Shown here: one piece after another, positions 11,740 to 22,306 of the stretch
Position numbering within the stretch: the stretch's first letter is position 1
How the letters are laid out: every line of letters starts with the position of its first letter
NCBI GenBank assembly: GCA_021401465.1
Contig: JADDMT010000019.1
Span: 310,001-374,000 of the forward strand
Source of the DNA: Teratosphaeria epicoccoides
Taxonomy: Eukaryota; Ascomycota; Dothideomycetes; Mycosphaerellales; Teratosphaeriaceae
Reading direction: 5' to 3'
Length of the DNA: 64,000 nucleotides
Translations under genes and position numbers: made by a program
The notes under the pieces: model-generated
Databases searched by the model: none
What the model was told of the DNA's origin: nothing
What the model saw: only the letters and a program-made list of their open reading frames with translations

Positions 11740-12876
11740 TCATCCGGCAGGCAGCGTTGGCCCAGTGCCAGACGCACTTACAGGCGTAGCAGGAGCCGTA
11801 GCACTAGGCCGGCTCTTTCTCCTCTGCTTCTTCTCCTCCTTGCGCTTCTTCTCAGACTTTCCAGTTTTTGCCTCGCTGAAGATAGCCGGTGGCGACGGCG
11901 CCTTTGCTGGCGCCGGGCTCGGCTTCGCACTGGCAGCCCGGGATGCAACAGCCTCCCTTTGCTCACGAGCCTTCTTTGCAGCAGCCTCTTCCTCTTCACG
12001 CCTCTTCTGAACGGCCAGCTTACTTGTGGCAAATTTGAATCTGCCTGGCTCGCCCTCCAGCGGATTTTCGTCAATGTAATCGTCGGAATAAGACATGGCC
12101 ATGTTAAGACTTTGCCACAGCAGACCGCCATCATCGGGCTGAGCTGTGCTGGCTGCTTGCCCTCCAGGTGCAACGGAAGCTGACCTCAATGACTGTGAGT
12201 CGGCGCCCGGCACCACACTGCCCTCTCTCGATCTATTCGGCGAGCCGGCCGTTGATCCACTTGCGGGAGTGGGTTTTCTCGTATCGACTTCGTAAGTATA
12301 TCCAGTTGCTGGTGAGAAAGTCGGCAGCTTCTTTGCCATATCCAGAACCTTATTCAAGCTTGTTATCGTAGTCAAGACACGGTTCTCGACCACGTCTAGA
12401 ACACTCGGTGCCTGGAAGCCCTGATGACCGATAAAGTAGTAAGTCCCCAACGTCTCGACTTCCTTGTACTCATTGTCGGACGCTCGGTTGCCACCTCGAG
12501 CCTGCTTGCGGAACAGCCACATGCCATTTCTGGTACCAGGAGGCTCATTGGCAATCTGCTGTGGCTCGCCGACGATTACGTATTCCGTGCCTTTCAACTT
12601 GCGCAATTCCGCCTCGAATGCCCTGCGGTCATGCACGAGTCGCCATGGCTCCAAATTGGACTCGGCTTGCTTGAAAAGGACACCATTATTGGAAGTGTGG
12701 TCGAATGGACTGGGGTCTGGAAGCTCTCTGAAGTATTGGTGCATAACCCGATCGTCATTGGGGAAATGCGGATTGGGGAACTCATGTTGGCCCGACAGCC
12801 ACCATTCAATGACTTCTGGTCGAACATGAATCTTCTCGTCCAAAGCCTCCCGCCTCAGTCTCTTCTGCTCCGCCAT
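11740..12876 (-). CDS. MED6: Mediator complex subunit 6
   Basis: The frame is open from 13005, but the start is put at the ATG at 12876 (MAEQKRLRREALDEK), giving 378 residues. Med6 is a head-module subunit of Mediator, which links activators to RNA polymerase II. Family features are YFRELPDPSPFDHTSNNGVL, then EYVIVGEPQ, GTYYFIGHQGFQAPSVLDVV and the LTTITSLNKVL helix. The C-terminal third is low-complexity, with an Ala/Pro/Ser linker and a highly charged KKRKEEKKQRRKSRP stretch. Just upstream is a likely 5' UTR intron: a GGTAAAC donor near 12926, CTGCTAAC, then GCAG immediately before AATGG. That could also mean a small upstream coding exon. Confidence 0.88.
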   Translation of the reverse strand: MAEQKRLRREALDEKIHVRPEVIEWWLSGQHEFPNPHFPNDDRVMHQYFRELPDPSPFDHTSNNGVLFKQAESNLEPWRLVHDRRAFEAELRKLKGTEYVIVGEPQQIANEPPGTRNGMWLFRKQARGGNRASDNEYKEVETLGTYYFIGHQGFQAPSVLDVVENRVLTTITSLNKVLDMAKKLPTFSPATGYTYEVDTRKPTPASGSTAGSPNRSREGSVVPGADSQSLRSASVAPGGQAASTAQPDDGGLLWQSLNMAMSYSDDYIDENPLEGEPGRFKFATSKLAVQKRREEEEAAAKKAREQREAVASRAASAKPSPAPAKAPSPPAIFSEAKTGKSEKKRKEEKKQRRKSRPSATAPATPVSASGTGPTLPAG

Positions 12877-15239
12877 TCTGCGGTTAGCAGTAGTTGGGAA
12901 TACGTCGGTCCTACACTCCCTGTTTACCGAGAAGTCTCGAGATTTGAACTTTGACACGCGCACGGACGCGATCCTCGCGTGGCAGAGTTCCACGTGCTGC
13001 CCCACTGCTGTAGGGCGTACCGTTCGCAGGCTGCTCCACTATCCAACACGGTCGGTGTTAGCGCCGTTGTACAAGACAAGCCAGACGGTGTCTCCAACGT
13101 GGACAGTACCTGCAAACGCGCAGGGATTCCTTCGACAAAGTACATGTATTTTGGTCATGGCTGAGCACCGGAGCACTACTGAGGTCGTAGCCTCGTCTGA
13201 AGGCGGTGCGCCAACACGCTCCCCACATTTGCCAACCCTCTGATCCTCGTTGCAGCTCCGAGGGTCGACCCCTCGACCGCATCGAGGAATACAGAATACG
13301 AGCCAGGCAAGATGGAAAACAGTCTCGAGATGAACAAGGCCCACAGGGCTCACATCGCAGACGCCGCAGAAGTCGCCGGTTGCAAGACTAAAGGAACGGG
13401 CACCGGTCTTTTGGAGAAGTTGACGTCTGGCCGGAGAAAGTGAGCTTCGAGCTCTATGCTCTTGCGGTGGAAGCACGGCGAGTACCTTATCCGGACGTAG
13501 TGGTGTATAGTAAGCGCCCGGGCTGTATCATGGCTGGGGTTGTGCAACATATACCGTTGCTACCGCGACGTGCATCCTCGATGTATAATGACCTTTGGAT
13601 GACGTGGACAGGATATTGAACCTCTTTTATCACTGCTACCAGATCGCTGCATCAAAATCCTCGGCATACGGTGTGGCGCAACTTTCAAGTTCTTCGTCAA
13701 GCCTCAAAGCGAGATGTGCTTCGTCGGCTTCCCGTCACAAGATCGCCGGCATGTCGACAGCAAGCCCGAAAACTACCGGTATCCAGAGAAGACCAAGTCG
13801 TACTCGTCCTCGAGCTCGCGATCATCTGGATCCTACAAGTCAAGCGGCACACGGACTTCACACCGAAGCAGTAATGCGAGTCGACCATCGCGTAGCTATC
13901 GAGAGGTAGAGCAACCACGACGTTTGCACACCCGCATATGCCACTAAGACGTGCTGACTTGCCTGATCGCAACGTAGGTGATCCCAGAAATCAGTGCGCA
14001 ACAAGCTGCACGCGCTAAGGATCCTCGCACACCATTGAAGTGGTCGCGATAGCCGACATTCGCATACAACAGCTGCAGAAGCAGCAACCCTGAGAATAGC
14101 TCAATACGCAGGGCGCGCATTCCGGGAAGCCCATCCTCCTGAATAATGGGACCATGACAGAGATGAATCAGCGGCAATGTTTTCAAAGCAAGAATGGACG
14201 GTGCTGTATCATACTGTGTCAGAGATATATGACCATGATAAGATAGCAGCAACGCCGACACGAAAGTGGGAACAGAATGAAGACAAACGTCCCTGCGGCG
14301 CAAGCACTTCCAAAGACGACTAGCTCCAAATATTGGCCATTGTGGCATCTTGCGGCTGTCGACGATGCTGCTAGCCGAGCTCAAGTCCTGTGGTGCCGAT
14401 CGCAAAGCACGCCTGTAGCCCGTTGTGGCCTCCTGCGTCCCCTGATGACTTTGCCACGTCCACCCCCAGAAGAGCTCCAGTGAACCGTCCGATGCTCTGT
14501 AGATGTACAGTTACGAACAAGTTTGCGAAAGTTCATGATGCATTAAGGTCGCAAGACGAGAAGTCTCCCAAGTCCAAGGGGACGAGTGCAGTGCGGTCCA
14601 GGACAGCCCTCAAATGGTCGTGCTGATTGATTGCGCTGATGTGACGATCATTCTGCTGCGATCAGTGAAGACTCAACTTCTTGATGACTCTAATAAGTAT
14701 CGGCCTTGCAGGCCAAGCACATTGTTGCGCTGTCTACTCAGCAGTATTGGCGGCAGCAGACAGCAGACTACAGAGCGGCACGCGGTCTGATAGATGAAGA
14801 TGATATTGGCTTTCCCACATGAGCATCATTTCTCGGCACAGCCTCAAAGCTCGCCGTTCGGAGCTTCAGGAGGTAGAGGGACCGGGACGTCCCCGCCTTG
14901 ACAGCATCATCATTGGTGTATAAGATAGAGGTCACATGCGTGCATCAATACTTCGGTGAGTCGCGCGAAGCGCAGAGACTCGTCGCGCACGCAAGGTACG
15001 GGATTTCGACGACTGTTGCGACAGCATATTTGCTAATGTTGCGTCGCAGCCGTCGCTAGAAGCGGTGCATTTACTTTGCTGGAGCTTATCAATCTAATGA
15101 TTCCACCAGAGCGTCATCTGGAGCCAATGCTGGGGAGCCAGCCGCTGGCGACTCGAAGGGATCCGATAGCATTGCTCAAGCCATTAGCCATGGACGTCTC
15201 CTAAGAGATCTAAGTCCGGAAGCATTGGTGTATGGATCG
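12877..15239. other. Gene-poor region
   Basis: This 2.4-kb stretch has no gene I can support. A serine-rich 77-codon frame at 13714-13947 (plus) has an SSSSSRSSGSYKSSGTR run. A 153-codon frame at 13944-14405 (minus) ends with a hydrophobic, membrane-like stretch (ALRIELFSGLLLLQLLYANV). Neither has a recognisable domain. The region borders the decayed regulator at 15260 and may contain other relics. Confidence 0.35.
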
Positions 15240-15259
15240 ACGCAAGGGACTATGATGCA

Positions 15260-16779
15260 CTCGTGCGGCGCACAGATAGCAGCCTAGGACCAAGATGGAA
15301 TCCACCTGCACTATCTCCCAGGGAATGCGTGTCGGGCGACGACCTCATTCGGCAGGCCTTGGCCCTTGGACTGACGTCTACTTCAGAATATCCCATCCTA
15401 TTCTGCCACTCCTCGACGAGAAGGCGACGAATGGTGCTCTGGCCTTCTTCCCGAAGCATTTGCTCATGCGGAAGCAGAACCTCATCTGTGGTATGGGTCA
15501 GCCCTCTCGAATTTGCCCCTGCGCGAATTCTGCTGTAGGCTCAACTCGTCCGTGCTAGATGCACTGCGGACTGTCGGACGTTACGACAAGATCACTCTGT
15601 TTCAAAAACTAGCTTTGGCTTCCCTGCATATAAAGGGCGTGGACGGGCCTGAGGAAGCGTCCATACTCGTTCCACAGGCTTGCCACCACACTGCGACACT
15701 CGGAATACACCTCGGCTAGCATGATAATGCACCGCAAAGTCAAGATCCGCTCAACAAAAGATTGTTTTGGGTCTCTACGCGCTCGACCGCTTGAAATCTG
15801 TGATGTATGGAAGACATATCATCATGAACGATGTCGACATAGCCATCTGCCCTTTCGAACCTCACGAAAGTGGCTTCCCAGCTTTCGGTGCTTGATTGCA
15901 AAGAAATAAGATGCTCAACAGGATCATCAGCTCTTATCGACCTCATAACCCCGTCAATTCTACAGGCTAGGAAGACCAATATCCGGACCTTGAGGAGATC
16001 ATTGACTAGACACCCCCCTGGAACCTGCTGCTCTCGACAATTCACCTGTTCTACCTGGCCACCGCAATGCTTTCTCATCGATCTCGCAGTTTGAAGCAGA
16101 TACCCAGAGACGCTCATTCTATGATTCGCTAGCCAGAAGCTTTGCGCCATTAAAGTCATTCGATTACTAGGATCCGAACACTGCAAAGCCCCTGCATGAG
16201 TTTCCATTTATACCCTATGCGCTTTCGCTGGCTCTGTCAGTATCGCATTAACATTTGCAACAGTCGCAATTGCACCACCAACGGGAGGACGCTCGGGCAG
16301 ACTTTCAAAGACGTACCCAGCTACTACACAGCCTCAGGCGAATGTGGAGCTCAACAGAGACCATGGCAGCGCTCGCCATCAAGGTCTTGGAAGGCATTGT
16401 CGACAAAGTACCATCGCTGGAGTCCTTTCGCATTCCACGCGGCGTCTGAGCAGAGAAGGAAGTCGGGAGGCCTTGCGTGACAGATAACCGTGGTGCACGA
16501 TCTTGTCTCGAACTACCATCTGATCTTGCCACGGACAATGCCACGCATACTGGACAGCAGTCGGCGCCCACATCAGAGCCGAACGGCAAAGGCACGCACA
16601 TCACGGCGGCAGAGGAGAATGTCGACCTCTTCAAAGGCATGGTTGACATCTTTGGTACCTATCTGGATTCCAATCATCCGATCAACCTAGACGACACATC
16701 TCTCACAGACAATTTGCTACCCTTGAATTGGAATCACTTGGATCACGCTGGAAATCGTAGGGACAGCTCTCAGGAATAG
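15260..16779 (+). pseudogene. Decayed Zn2Cys6-type fungal transcription factor
   Basis: Pieces of one fungal-specific transcription factor domain can be read in order in three frames. They are HPILPLLDEKATNGALAFFP (15376 on), LVPQACHHTATLGIHLG, DPLNKRLFW, then YALDRLKSVMYGR and DVDIAICPFEPHESGFPAF. KMLNRIISSYRPHN, EDQYPDLEEIID, LFYLATAMLSHRSRSLKQIP and LHSLRRMWSS follow, ending near FGTYLDSNHPINLDDTSL. In-frame stops are at 15717, 15968, 16007 and 16249, and there are at least four frameshifts. The stop at 15968 follows TG and precedes EDQYPDLEE, where relatives would have Trp, so TGG to TAG is likely. No zinc cluster was found upstream. The gene is non-functional, and the limits are approximate. 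Confidence 0.85.
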
Positions 16780-17390
16780 CTTCGACGTCGGACCTGATAA
16801 ACGTACGCACAGCGACACCGCATGCAAATAGGACGGTCGGCAGCAGATCCGAGCCTGTGACCGTCGTCGCAACGCCACTGCAGAAAATGTCACAAGAATA
16901 GGGTGAAGCCGGAAGGACGTTTCCCTACAAACATGGAAGCGCCTTCAGCCGGGACTTCGAGCCGCCGCCGAACACAGCAGATTGCCGTGACTGCGGCAGC
17001 TGATTTGGAAAGTTGAGGTGATATGGAAACAAATGCACCGATGCACTTTATGTGTACCTTTTTATGCACATCCTCGTAAAGGTCAGTAAGGCTTGACATC
17101 CTGAGGGTCCCAGCGCTGGAGCCGCGAACGAACCACTGACGGCTGCAAGAGACCCGCTGATCATGACGTGCGCTTTTCCATCACCGCCATTAGTTTACCT
17201 TTTGACCCGAACTCTAGAACGTTGAGTGCACAGCGTAGGTAAGTACATATTCCGCGATTGCATTCTGTTTTCCTCCCTCACGCCTCTGCTTTCCCGCTCG
17301 ACTCTACCACTCCCTACACCCCTGCGACCACGACCACGACCACGAACACGACGCACCGCTCTACCAGCCCTCCGGGACAGTACACACGAT
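16780..17390. other. Intergenic region upstream of the small wall protein
   Basis: About 600 bases follow the decayed regulator. The last part before 17391 is pyrimidine-rich (CCACGACCACGACC-type runs near 17327), as is common in fungal 5' leaders. No gene is seen. Confidence 0.4.
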
Positions 17391-17699
17391 ATGAAGCTCT
17401 CCACAATCACTTCCGCGCTCGCGCTCGCAGTGTACGCGACCGCTCAAAGCACAACTGCAACAGGTGCATCGACCACACTAATCAGTGGCACGATTTCAAG
17501 CACAGCATCGCACTCCTCCACAGGATCCTCCACGTCGACTTCGTCGACATACTCGCCTGGCTCACCCGGCAACACGAAACAGACGGGCGTGAGTGTCTCG
17601 CAATCGGGCGCTACGGCTGCCGGTGGAGAGGTCACGCGTGCTGGGTTTGCTTGGGTGGCGTTGGCTGGTGCTATTGGGGCGGTGGCATTTGCTGTGTGA
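17391..17699 (+). CDS. Small Ser/Thr-rich secreted protein, probably GPI-anchored
   Basis: This single-exon frame encodes 102 residues. The N-terminus MKLSTITSALALAVYATAQ is a clear signal peptide with an Ala-x-Ala-type cleavage region. The middle is almost all Ser, Thr and Gly, expected to carry dense O-mannosylation. The C-terminus (GFAWVALAGAIGAVAFAV) is a hydrophobic tail of the kind removed during GPI attachment, preceded by a small-residue stretch (SGATAAGGEV) that could hold the omega site. This architecture is that of a minor cell-wall or membrane GPI protein. There is no enzymatic domain. It is convergent with the BTB gene at 17917. Confidence 0.8.
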   Translation: MKLSTITSALALAVYATAQSTTATGASTTLISGTISSTASHSSTGSSTSTSSTYSPGSPGNTKQTGVSVSQSGATAAGGEVTRAGFAWVALAGAIGAVAFAV

Positions 17700-17916
17700 T
17701 ATGTCAATTTCGTGGGCAGGGATGGCACACTAAGGTGGCGGGACAGGGCATGGTATGAGATAACCTGAGTAGGATGGCGGAGAATCGGAACAATAGCTGC
17801 CAATACCAGAATGTACAAAACCAGATGCACGCCAATGCGATTACTCAAATCATTTCTAATATATCAACCCATGAACTCGCCAACCACCCATTGCTGCCGC
17901 TCATGCTTCCAAAACA

Positions 17917-18638
17917 TCACTGCCCATCCTCATCCTCCTTATGCCCGTTACTCAACCCATTAACCCCATTAACCAGCTCCTCCAAATCCTGCGGCGCCTC
18001 CTCCGCCTCCTCCTCCTTTTTCACCTCCATCTTCCCCTCACTCTCCTCCATCAACGGCACCACGCTCTCATCCCTCGCATCAGGAATACTCTCCGTATCC
18101 AAATTCCACTTCTGCACTGCCAGAATGATGTCTACCGCCAACTGCCCATTCTTGCGCAACGCGTTGTCCCACTGCGACGGCATGCCTTCTCTGACCACCA
18201 GCATGCGCGCAATGCAGTTTACCAGCAGCTGTCTCATTGGGCTCTCGGCATCCGTGTTGGAGTAGATGTATTGTACACGTCGCAGGGCTGGCCAGCTGTC
18301 CGTGTCGTGGTACCATCGCCTCACTTCCTCTAACACGTCGACGACCAGTCTCTTGATCTGCCACTTCTCGCCCATCAGGTATAGCTCGAACAATGGTCCA
18401 AGATCCTTCTCTTCCTTTGGCGGCGGCACGTTTTCACTGTACAACCAGCCGACAAAGAGTTTGAAGGGACCATCTTCTTCGTCCGGGAGGCCGTAGGCGC
18501 TGTTTTTGCGACCTTGTTTGCTGTAGAAGATATTGCGGAAGAACCGCGAGCGATGGCAGAGGAGTTTCTCGTGGAGCACCCAATGCGTGTTTTCTTGGCC
18601 GACATAGATGTCGACCATGTCCCGCGAGAGGAGCCTGG
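17917..18638 (-). CDS. BTB/POZ domain protein
   Basis: The main exon reads from 18638 to 17917 on the minus strand. It begins after a CTCACAG acceptor and continues RLLSRDMVDIYVGQENTHW. The BTB core includes VLHEKLLCHRSRFFRNIF and LFVGWLYSENVPPP. A helical middle part follows, then an acidic tail (EVKKEEEAEEAP). The true start is uncertain. One solution is a 4-nt first exon at 18692-18689 (ATGA) with a GTATGC donor, giving MTRLLSRDMV. Otherwise translation starts at 18618 (MVDIYVG), which would clip the BTB fold. Fungal BTB proteins of this type are often Cul3 adaptor candidates or of unknown role. Confidence 0.82.
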
Positions 18639-18692
18639 CTGTGAGTCAGCAAGTCTTCGGCCTACTGGTTGGATGTTTGTTTGCATACTCAT

Positions 18693-19285
18693 GGATTGGT
18701 CGTTCTCTTGGCTCAGCCATGATTGCGATTCGCGCTACGTCCTGTAGTCCGTCCACACAAATAAAACTTCGACCTATTCTCCCTGACCGTTACGCGACGC
18801 GAACGCCCGAGATCTCGAGGGTCAATGTGTTGGAAATAAATTTCTGGCCAACGTCGCGTCTTCGATGCCACGCGATTGACGGATAACGATTGTGCCAGAG
18901 TGGCTGACGAGGACTATATGAGATCGTCCCGTGTGTGCAGACTGCATGGCGGAGGACGGCTGGAAACCTGGTCTGGGTGGCTTGTTCAACACCTCACCTG
19001 TACGTCACGCCGCGGGCGTGTTTGACACTAATGCAAGCACTTTAGCCGCTTTGTGGAGACACAGAATGACAGGGGCCCGATATCACCTGTTCATGATTCA
19101 TTGAGTCTCTCTCCTAATGCTCTCTTGTGCCTGCTATGCCTTGAAGACCAGCATGCCGAGATGAAGCCAGTCCCACTCTGTCTGCACGTAACGCACGCAG
19201 TCCGCCGCCCATCCAAGTTGTACTGTCTTTCCGCCGCCGCCCATCATCACATTTTGCATCTGGGTCTTGCGCCTTTTGATTTGAC
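18693..19285. other. Intergenic region
   Basis: About 590 bases hold the BTB promoter and the 3' flank of the orphan gene at 19286. No other structure is recognised. Confidence 0.4.
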
Positions 19286-19684
19286 TTACTTCTTCTCGGA
19301 GAGGACTGGGTCGATGAGATCGAGGTCGACCACGCCGCCGCCGTGTATGTTCTTATGGTGGGCGCCGATGCGCGGAATGTAGCTGTTGAGCAGCTCGCAG
19401 GTGGCGGTGAGGAGCCTCCTCACTGCCATGTCCGGCGTGGACGCGTCTGGTCCCTCGATCGCGGGAATGGTACCTGCCATGACGGCCGCAGTGAAGCTGT
19501 TCGAGGCGCCAAACACAACCACGTCAATATCACGCTTTCCGCAGCAGGCACCCGAGGCGGTGGTGTCCGCCAGGAGATATTTGGCGTTGGCTGTCATGAA
19601 ATCAGTGAAGCCGTCGACTAAAATGAAGAGGATCGACTTACCAACGACTTGTTCGCGGATCTTATATGCTGCTTCAGTGGACAT
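19286..19684 (-). CDS. Orphan small protein of unknown function
   Basis: I read two exons, 19684-19642 and 19590-19286. Without splicing the frame is also open, but the stretch 19591-19641 has a GTAAGT donor and a TGACAG acceptor. Removing it gives EQVVANAKYLLADTTASGA, 115 residues in total. The protein has no signal peptide or membrane segment and three cysteines, two adjacent (GACCGKRD). It looks like a folded alpha/beta domain (RDIDVVVFGASNSFTAAVMAG; RRLLTATCELLNSYIPRIG). I do not recognise the family. A 20-bp repeat array lies about 370 bases upstream of its start. Confidence 0.55.
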   Translation of the reverse strand: MSTEAAYKIREQVVGKSILFILVDGFTDFMTANAKYLLADTTASGACCGKRDIDVVVFGASNSFTAAVMAGTIPAIEGPDASTPDMAVRRLLTATCELLNSYIPRIGAHHKNIHGGGVVDLDLIDPVLSEKK

Positions 19685-20054
19685 CTTGCTGGCTTCTGGT
19701 AGTTCTTGCTGAAGAGTTTGATGTCAATGGTTTGATCGTTTGTGCCTTGCAGGGAGTTATTTATGAAGCACGAAGCAAGTAAAGGTGGTATTTGTGTCGG
19801 AAAGCAGATTTGACTCATGCCAAACTGTTGACTTAAAAGGAAAGCACACTAGTGAATACCGTGGTCGCGTGCTGTCGTCATGAGGAAGGAGCGAGTGGTG
19901 AAGCTTGGGTAGTCGCGCTGGGGCGGCGTAACACTCGAGCCTTGATCAACATAATCCGCATACTCCTGCTTTGACTTTACCGTCACCCAGTCACGCATTT
20001 GACAGGAGAGTCAGTACGTGGTGAACGACTCTACGTTTTTGAGCCGCCTGTCAC
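19685..20054. other. Intergenic region before the minisatellite
   Basis: This is the upstream flank of the orphan gene. Nothing beyond isolated TCAAC words is recognised. Confidence 0.35.
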
Positions 20055-20174
20055 CATGTCAACCTCCAGTCAATCATGTCAACCTCCAGTCAATCATGTC
20101 AACCTCCAGTCAAGCATGTCAACCATCAATCACTCGTATCAACGGTCCATTGACGTGTCAATAGCATCAGCGGC
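20055..20174. repeat. 20-bp tandem repeat (minisatellite)
   Basis: The unit is CATGTCAACCTCCAGTCAAT. Units start at 20055, 20075 and 20095 with near-perfect identity. Units at 20115, 20135 and 20155 keep the TCAA core at the same spacing but have diverged elsewhere. Every unit carries a GTCAA or ATCAA word, which reads TTGAC on the other strand. Confidence 0.9.
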
Positions 20175-20440
20175 CAATGACCATGTTGACGACCAGTAAG
20201 TCGCATCAGCAGGCATTTGAGCTGTCAAGGCCATCACCCTCCAGTCATCCTTGCCAACAACCGCTCGATCGAATCGACAAGCATATGAGCTTTCCAAAGC
20301 ATCAACAACCCGTCAACATGTGAAACATCGACGGGTCGTATCAACAACCACTATGGCTGTCGTCAATTTGGTCACTCGGCCATATCATCAGCCAGTCGTA
20401 TCAACAAGCATTTGGCCGCATTGACAGGCGTCAAAAGTGT
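20175..20440. repeat. Degenerate continuation of the 20-bp array
   Basis: TCAAC, TCAA and CATCA words stay dense to about 20437. GTCGTATCAACAA occurs at 20335 and again at 20395, exactly 60 bases (three units) apart. This suggests an older, decayed part of the same array. Confidence 0.6.
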
Positions 20441-20922
20441 AGAGTACTCAAACACCTCATGGCGGACCAGTCAACCGGGCTAGTGACAGATAGATACACT
20501 GTACTCCTGCCTGTGGATTCACACGTTGGTGGATTGCACCGCGAGTCTTTGGTTCCATTGTTGTTACACCTGCGTATCGCAGAGCCAACGCCGGGCCAAG
20601 ATTCAACACATGAGAGTACGCAGGCTCCCTTCGTAGACTCCGAAGGATCACGCGCGAAGGTCCCCGCCGCGAGCTCATGTACCTGGTCATCGAGCACTCG
20701 TGATGGATGAATGCAGAATGCCTTTCTGGGGGTATCACAGCCATCCTGCAATTTGGCTATGAGTGACGCTCCAGCCTGCGCGATGCCCCGTTACAATTAG
20801 TGACATGTTGACATCCGCTGCGTCAAAGATGGTTGTGGACCAGCGAAGTGGTGACGGCAGGACGCCAAAATCCAGTCAGAAAACGCGTTCGATCGAGCTG
20901 AGGCTGCACGTGGATGATAACT
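20441..20922. other. Intergenic region downstream of the release-factor gene
   Basis: About 480 bases have no supported gene or repeat; short open frames overlap on both strands. Confidence 0.35.
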
Positions 20923-21486
20923 TCAACCCACGCCACGATTTGCATTCTTCTCAGTCACCTGTTTGATCGTTCCTTCATCACAGATTCCCTCTTGTTCTTC
21001 TTCTTCTTCACGGTCATCCCCACTACCACCCTCCAGCCCCTCCTTCTCCACTTCATCCCCCTTCCCTTCTTTTTCCTCCTCGACCCTCCTATACTTCCTC
21101 CTCCTCTTCTTCAACCCACTAGCCTTCTTCCTCCTCTCCCTCTCCCCCTTGATCGCCATTCGACTCCCCTCCCCCTTTTCCAACCCATCCAGCCTCTCCG
21201 CCAAAATGCGCCTTGCAAACTTCCGATTCAATTCCCTCGATCTCGTCTCTTGACACTTGACCACAATTCCCGTAGGCAAATGCTTCAACTGCACTGCCGA
21301 AGATGTCTTATTAATCTTCTGTCCACCGGGTCCCGTGCCTTTGAGGAACGACTCTTCAATTTCGTTCTCTAGGATAACCGGTCGAGGCGGGAGGGCTTTG
21401 TTTTGAAGCCTGCTTAGGGTTGAGAACGGGAATGGTGGAGGCAGGGCTCGAGGAAAGGCATTTTTGTATAGGGCAGCTCGTAGCAT
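20923..21486 (-). CDS. Mitochondrial GGQ-domain release-factor-like protein (Rso55/MTRFR type)
   Basis: The chosen start at 21486 (MLRAALYKNAFPRAL) gives a basic, Ser-poor mitochondrial-type presequence; the frame is open further upstream. The product is 187 residues. The core is the catalytic GGQ loop of class I release factors (SFLKGTGPGGQKINKTSSAV), then LKHLPTGIVVKCQETRS and a helical basic tail (RERRKKASGLKKRRRKYRR). It lacks codon-recognition domains, as expected for the C12orf65/MTRFR and yeast Rso55 group, which rescue stalled mitochondrial ribosomes. The last 40 residues are a long acidic run (EEEKEGKGDEVEKEG; DREEEEEQEG). It is divergent from the SPT small-subunit gene, with 303 bases between the starts. 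Confidence 0.9.
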   Translation of the reverse strand: MLRAALYKNAFPRALPPPFPFSTLSRLQNKALPPRPVILENEIEESFLKGTGPGGQKINKTSSAVQLKHLPTGIVVKCQETRSRELNRKFARRILAERLDGLEKGEGSRMAIKGERERRKKASGLKKRRRKYRRVEEEKEGKGDEVEKEGLEGGSGDDREEEEEQEGICDEGTIKQVTEKNANRGVG

Positions 21487-21789
21487 ACTGTAGGCCGCTG
21501 TTTTCACATCCTGTGCGAAACAGCTTTTTCTCGTGATTTCTTGCATCTCGCCATCATCGATCGTGGAAAGCAAGATCAGGCGCATGTCATTCTACAGCCC
21601 CACAAAAAGCGCGCCCGCGCCGAGACCCTGATCCCGTTGTTAGGAATGTCGCATCAAGTGAATCTCTCCAGCCTGGTCCCCTTTAATCTCACACATCCAC
21701 ACGAGAAAGGCCCATCAAGCCTCATACACAGGCCCATCAACACCACGTACATCTACAGTCGCCGCGAATCCACACATCAGGGCACGAAC
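21487..21789. promoter_or_regulatory. Divergent promoter, release-factor gene and SPT small subunit
   Basis: These 303 bases lie between two divergent ATGs and must serve both genes. No specific site is assigned. Confidence 0.4.
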
Positions 21790-22306
21790 ATGGGCCTCCT
21801 CGAACCCACCGCGCAATACGCCGCCGCCGGCACCCTTCTCCTCGCCCTCCTCACCTTCCTCCTCGTCCAGCCCACCAGCCTGGTCCGCTGGCTCCAAAAG
21901 AAAAACTACCAATACGAAGTCACCTTTGCCCTCTACATGCTGACTCCCACTGAGAAATTCATCTTCAGTAAACCATCTCCACTCCTCCATTTTCCCAACG
22001 CCATCACTAACATCACTTCGTCCCGCAGACTCCATCCTCTTCCTCACAATCTCCATGCTGACACTCGCCTCCGTCCTCTACCTCCCCAACCACATCATGA
22101 CAATGGCGCGACGCTCGTTTTATTACTTTGCGGGCGAGGATGCAGCAATGTCGTGGCAGGCGACGGCGGGCTTACAGGAGGTTGGGAGGAATGCGAGTAA
22201 GGTTTCGGAATTAGTGGGCACGGTGATTGAGACGGCGGTTGATACGGCCGTGGTGGTGGGGCAGGAGGCAATGGCGCAGGCGGCGGAGGGGGTAAGATGG
22301 GATTGA
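21790..22306 (+). CDS. Serine palmitoyltransferase small-subunit-like protein
   Basis: Two exons, 21790-21967 and 22029-22306, encode 151 residues. Splicing gives KFIFNSILFLTISMLTLASV. The family pattern of SPT small subunits is clear: a first hydrophobic segment (AAAGTLLLALLTFLLV), the RWLQKKNYQYEVTFALYML motif with tyrosines, TPTEKFIFNSILF, then LYLPNHIMTM. Small subunits bind the Lcb1/Lcb2 core in the ER membrane and set activity and acyl-CoA preference in sphingoid base synthesis. The C-terminal 60 residues are a helical, Ala/Val-rich extension (VIETAVDTAVVVGQEAMAQA) not seen in the short animal subunits; similar tails occur in filamentous fungi as far as I recall. Confidence 0.88.

Noticed and set aside
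5052..13000. Idea that ABZ1, the SDR, the Zn2Cys6 factor and MED6 form a biosynthetic cluster
   Set aside because: ABZ1 and MED6 are housekeeping genes and there is no backbone enzyme (PKS, NRPS or terpene synthase).
13944..14405. 153-codon minus frame with a hydrophobic C-terminal region as a membrane-protein gene
   Set aside because: No domain, start context or splice extension supports it; it is mentioned only within the gene-poor region.
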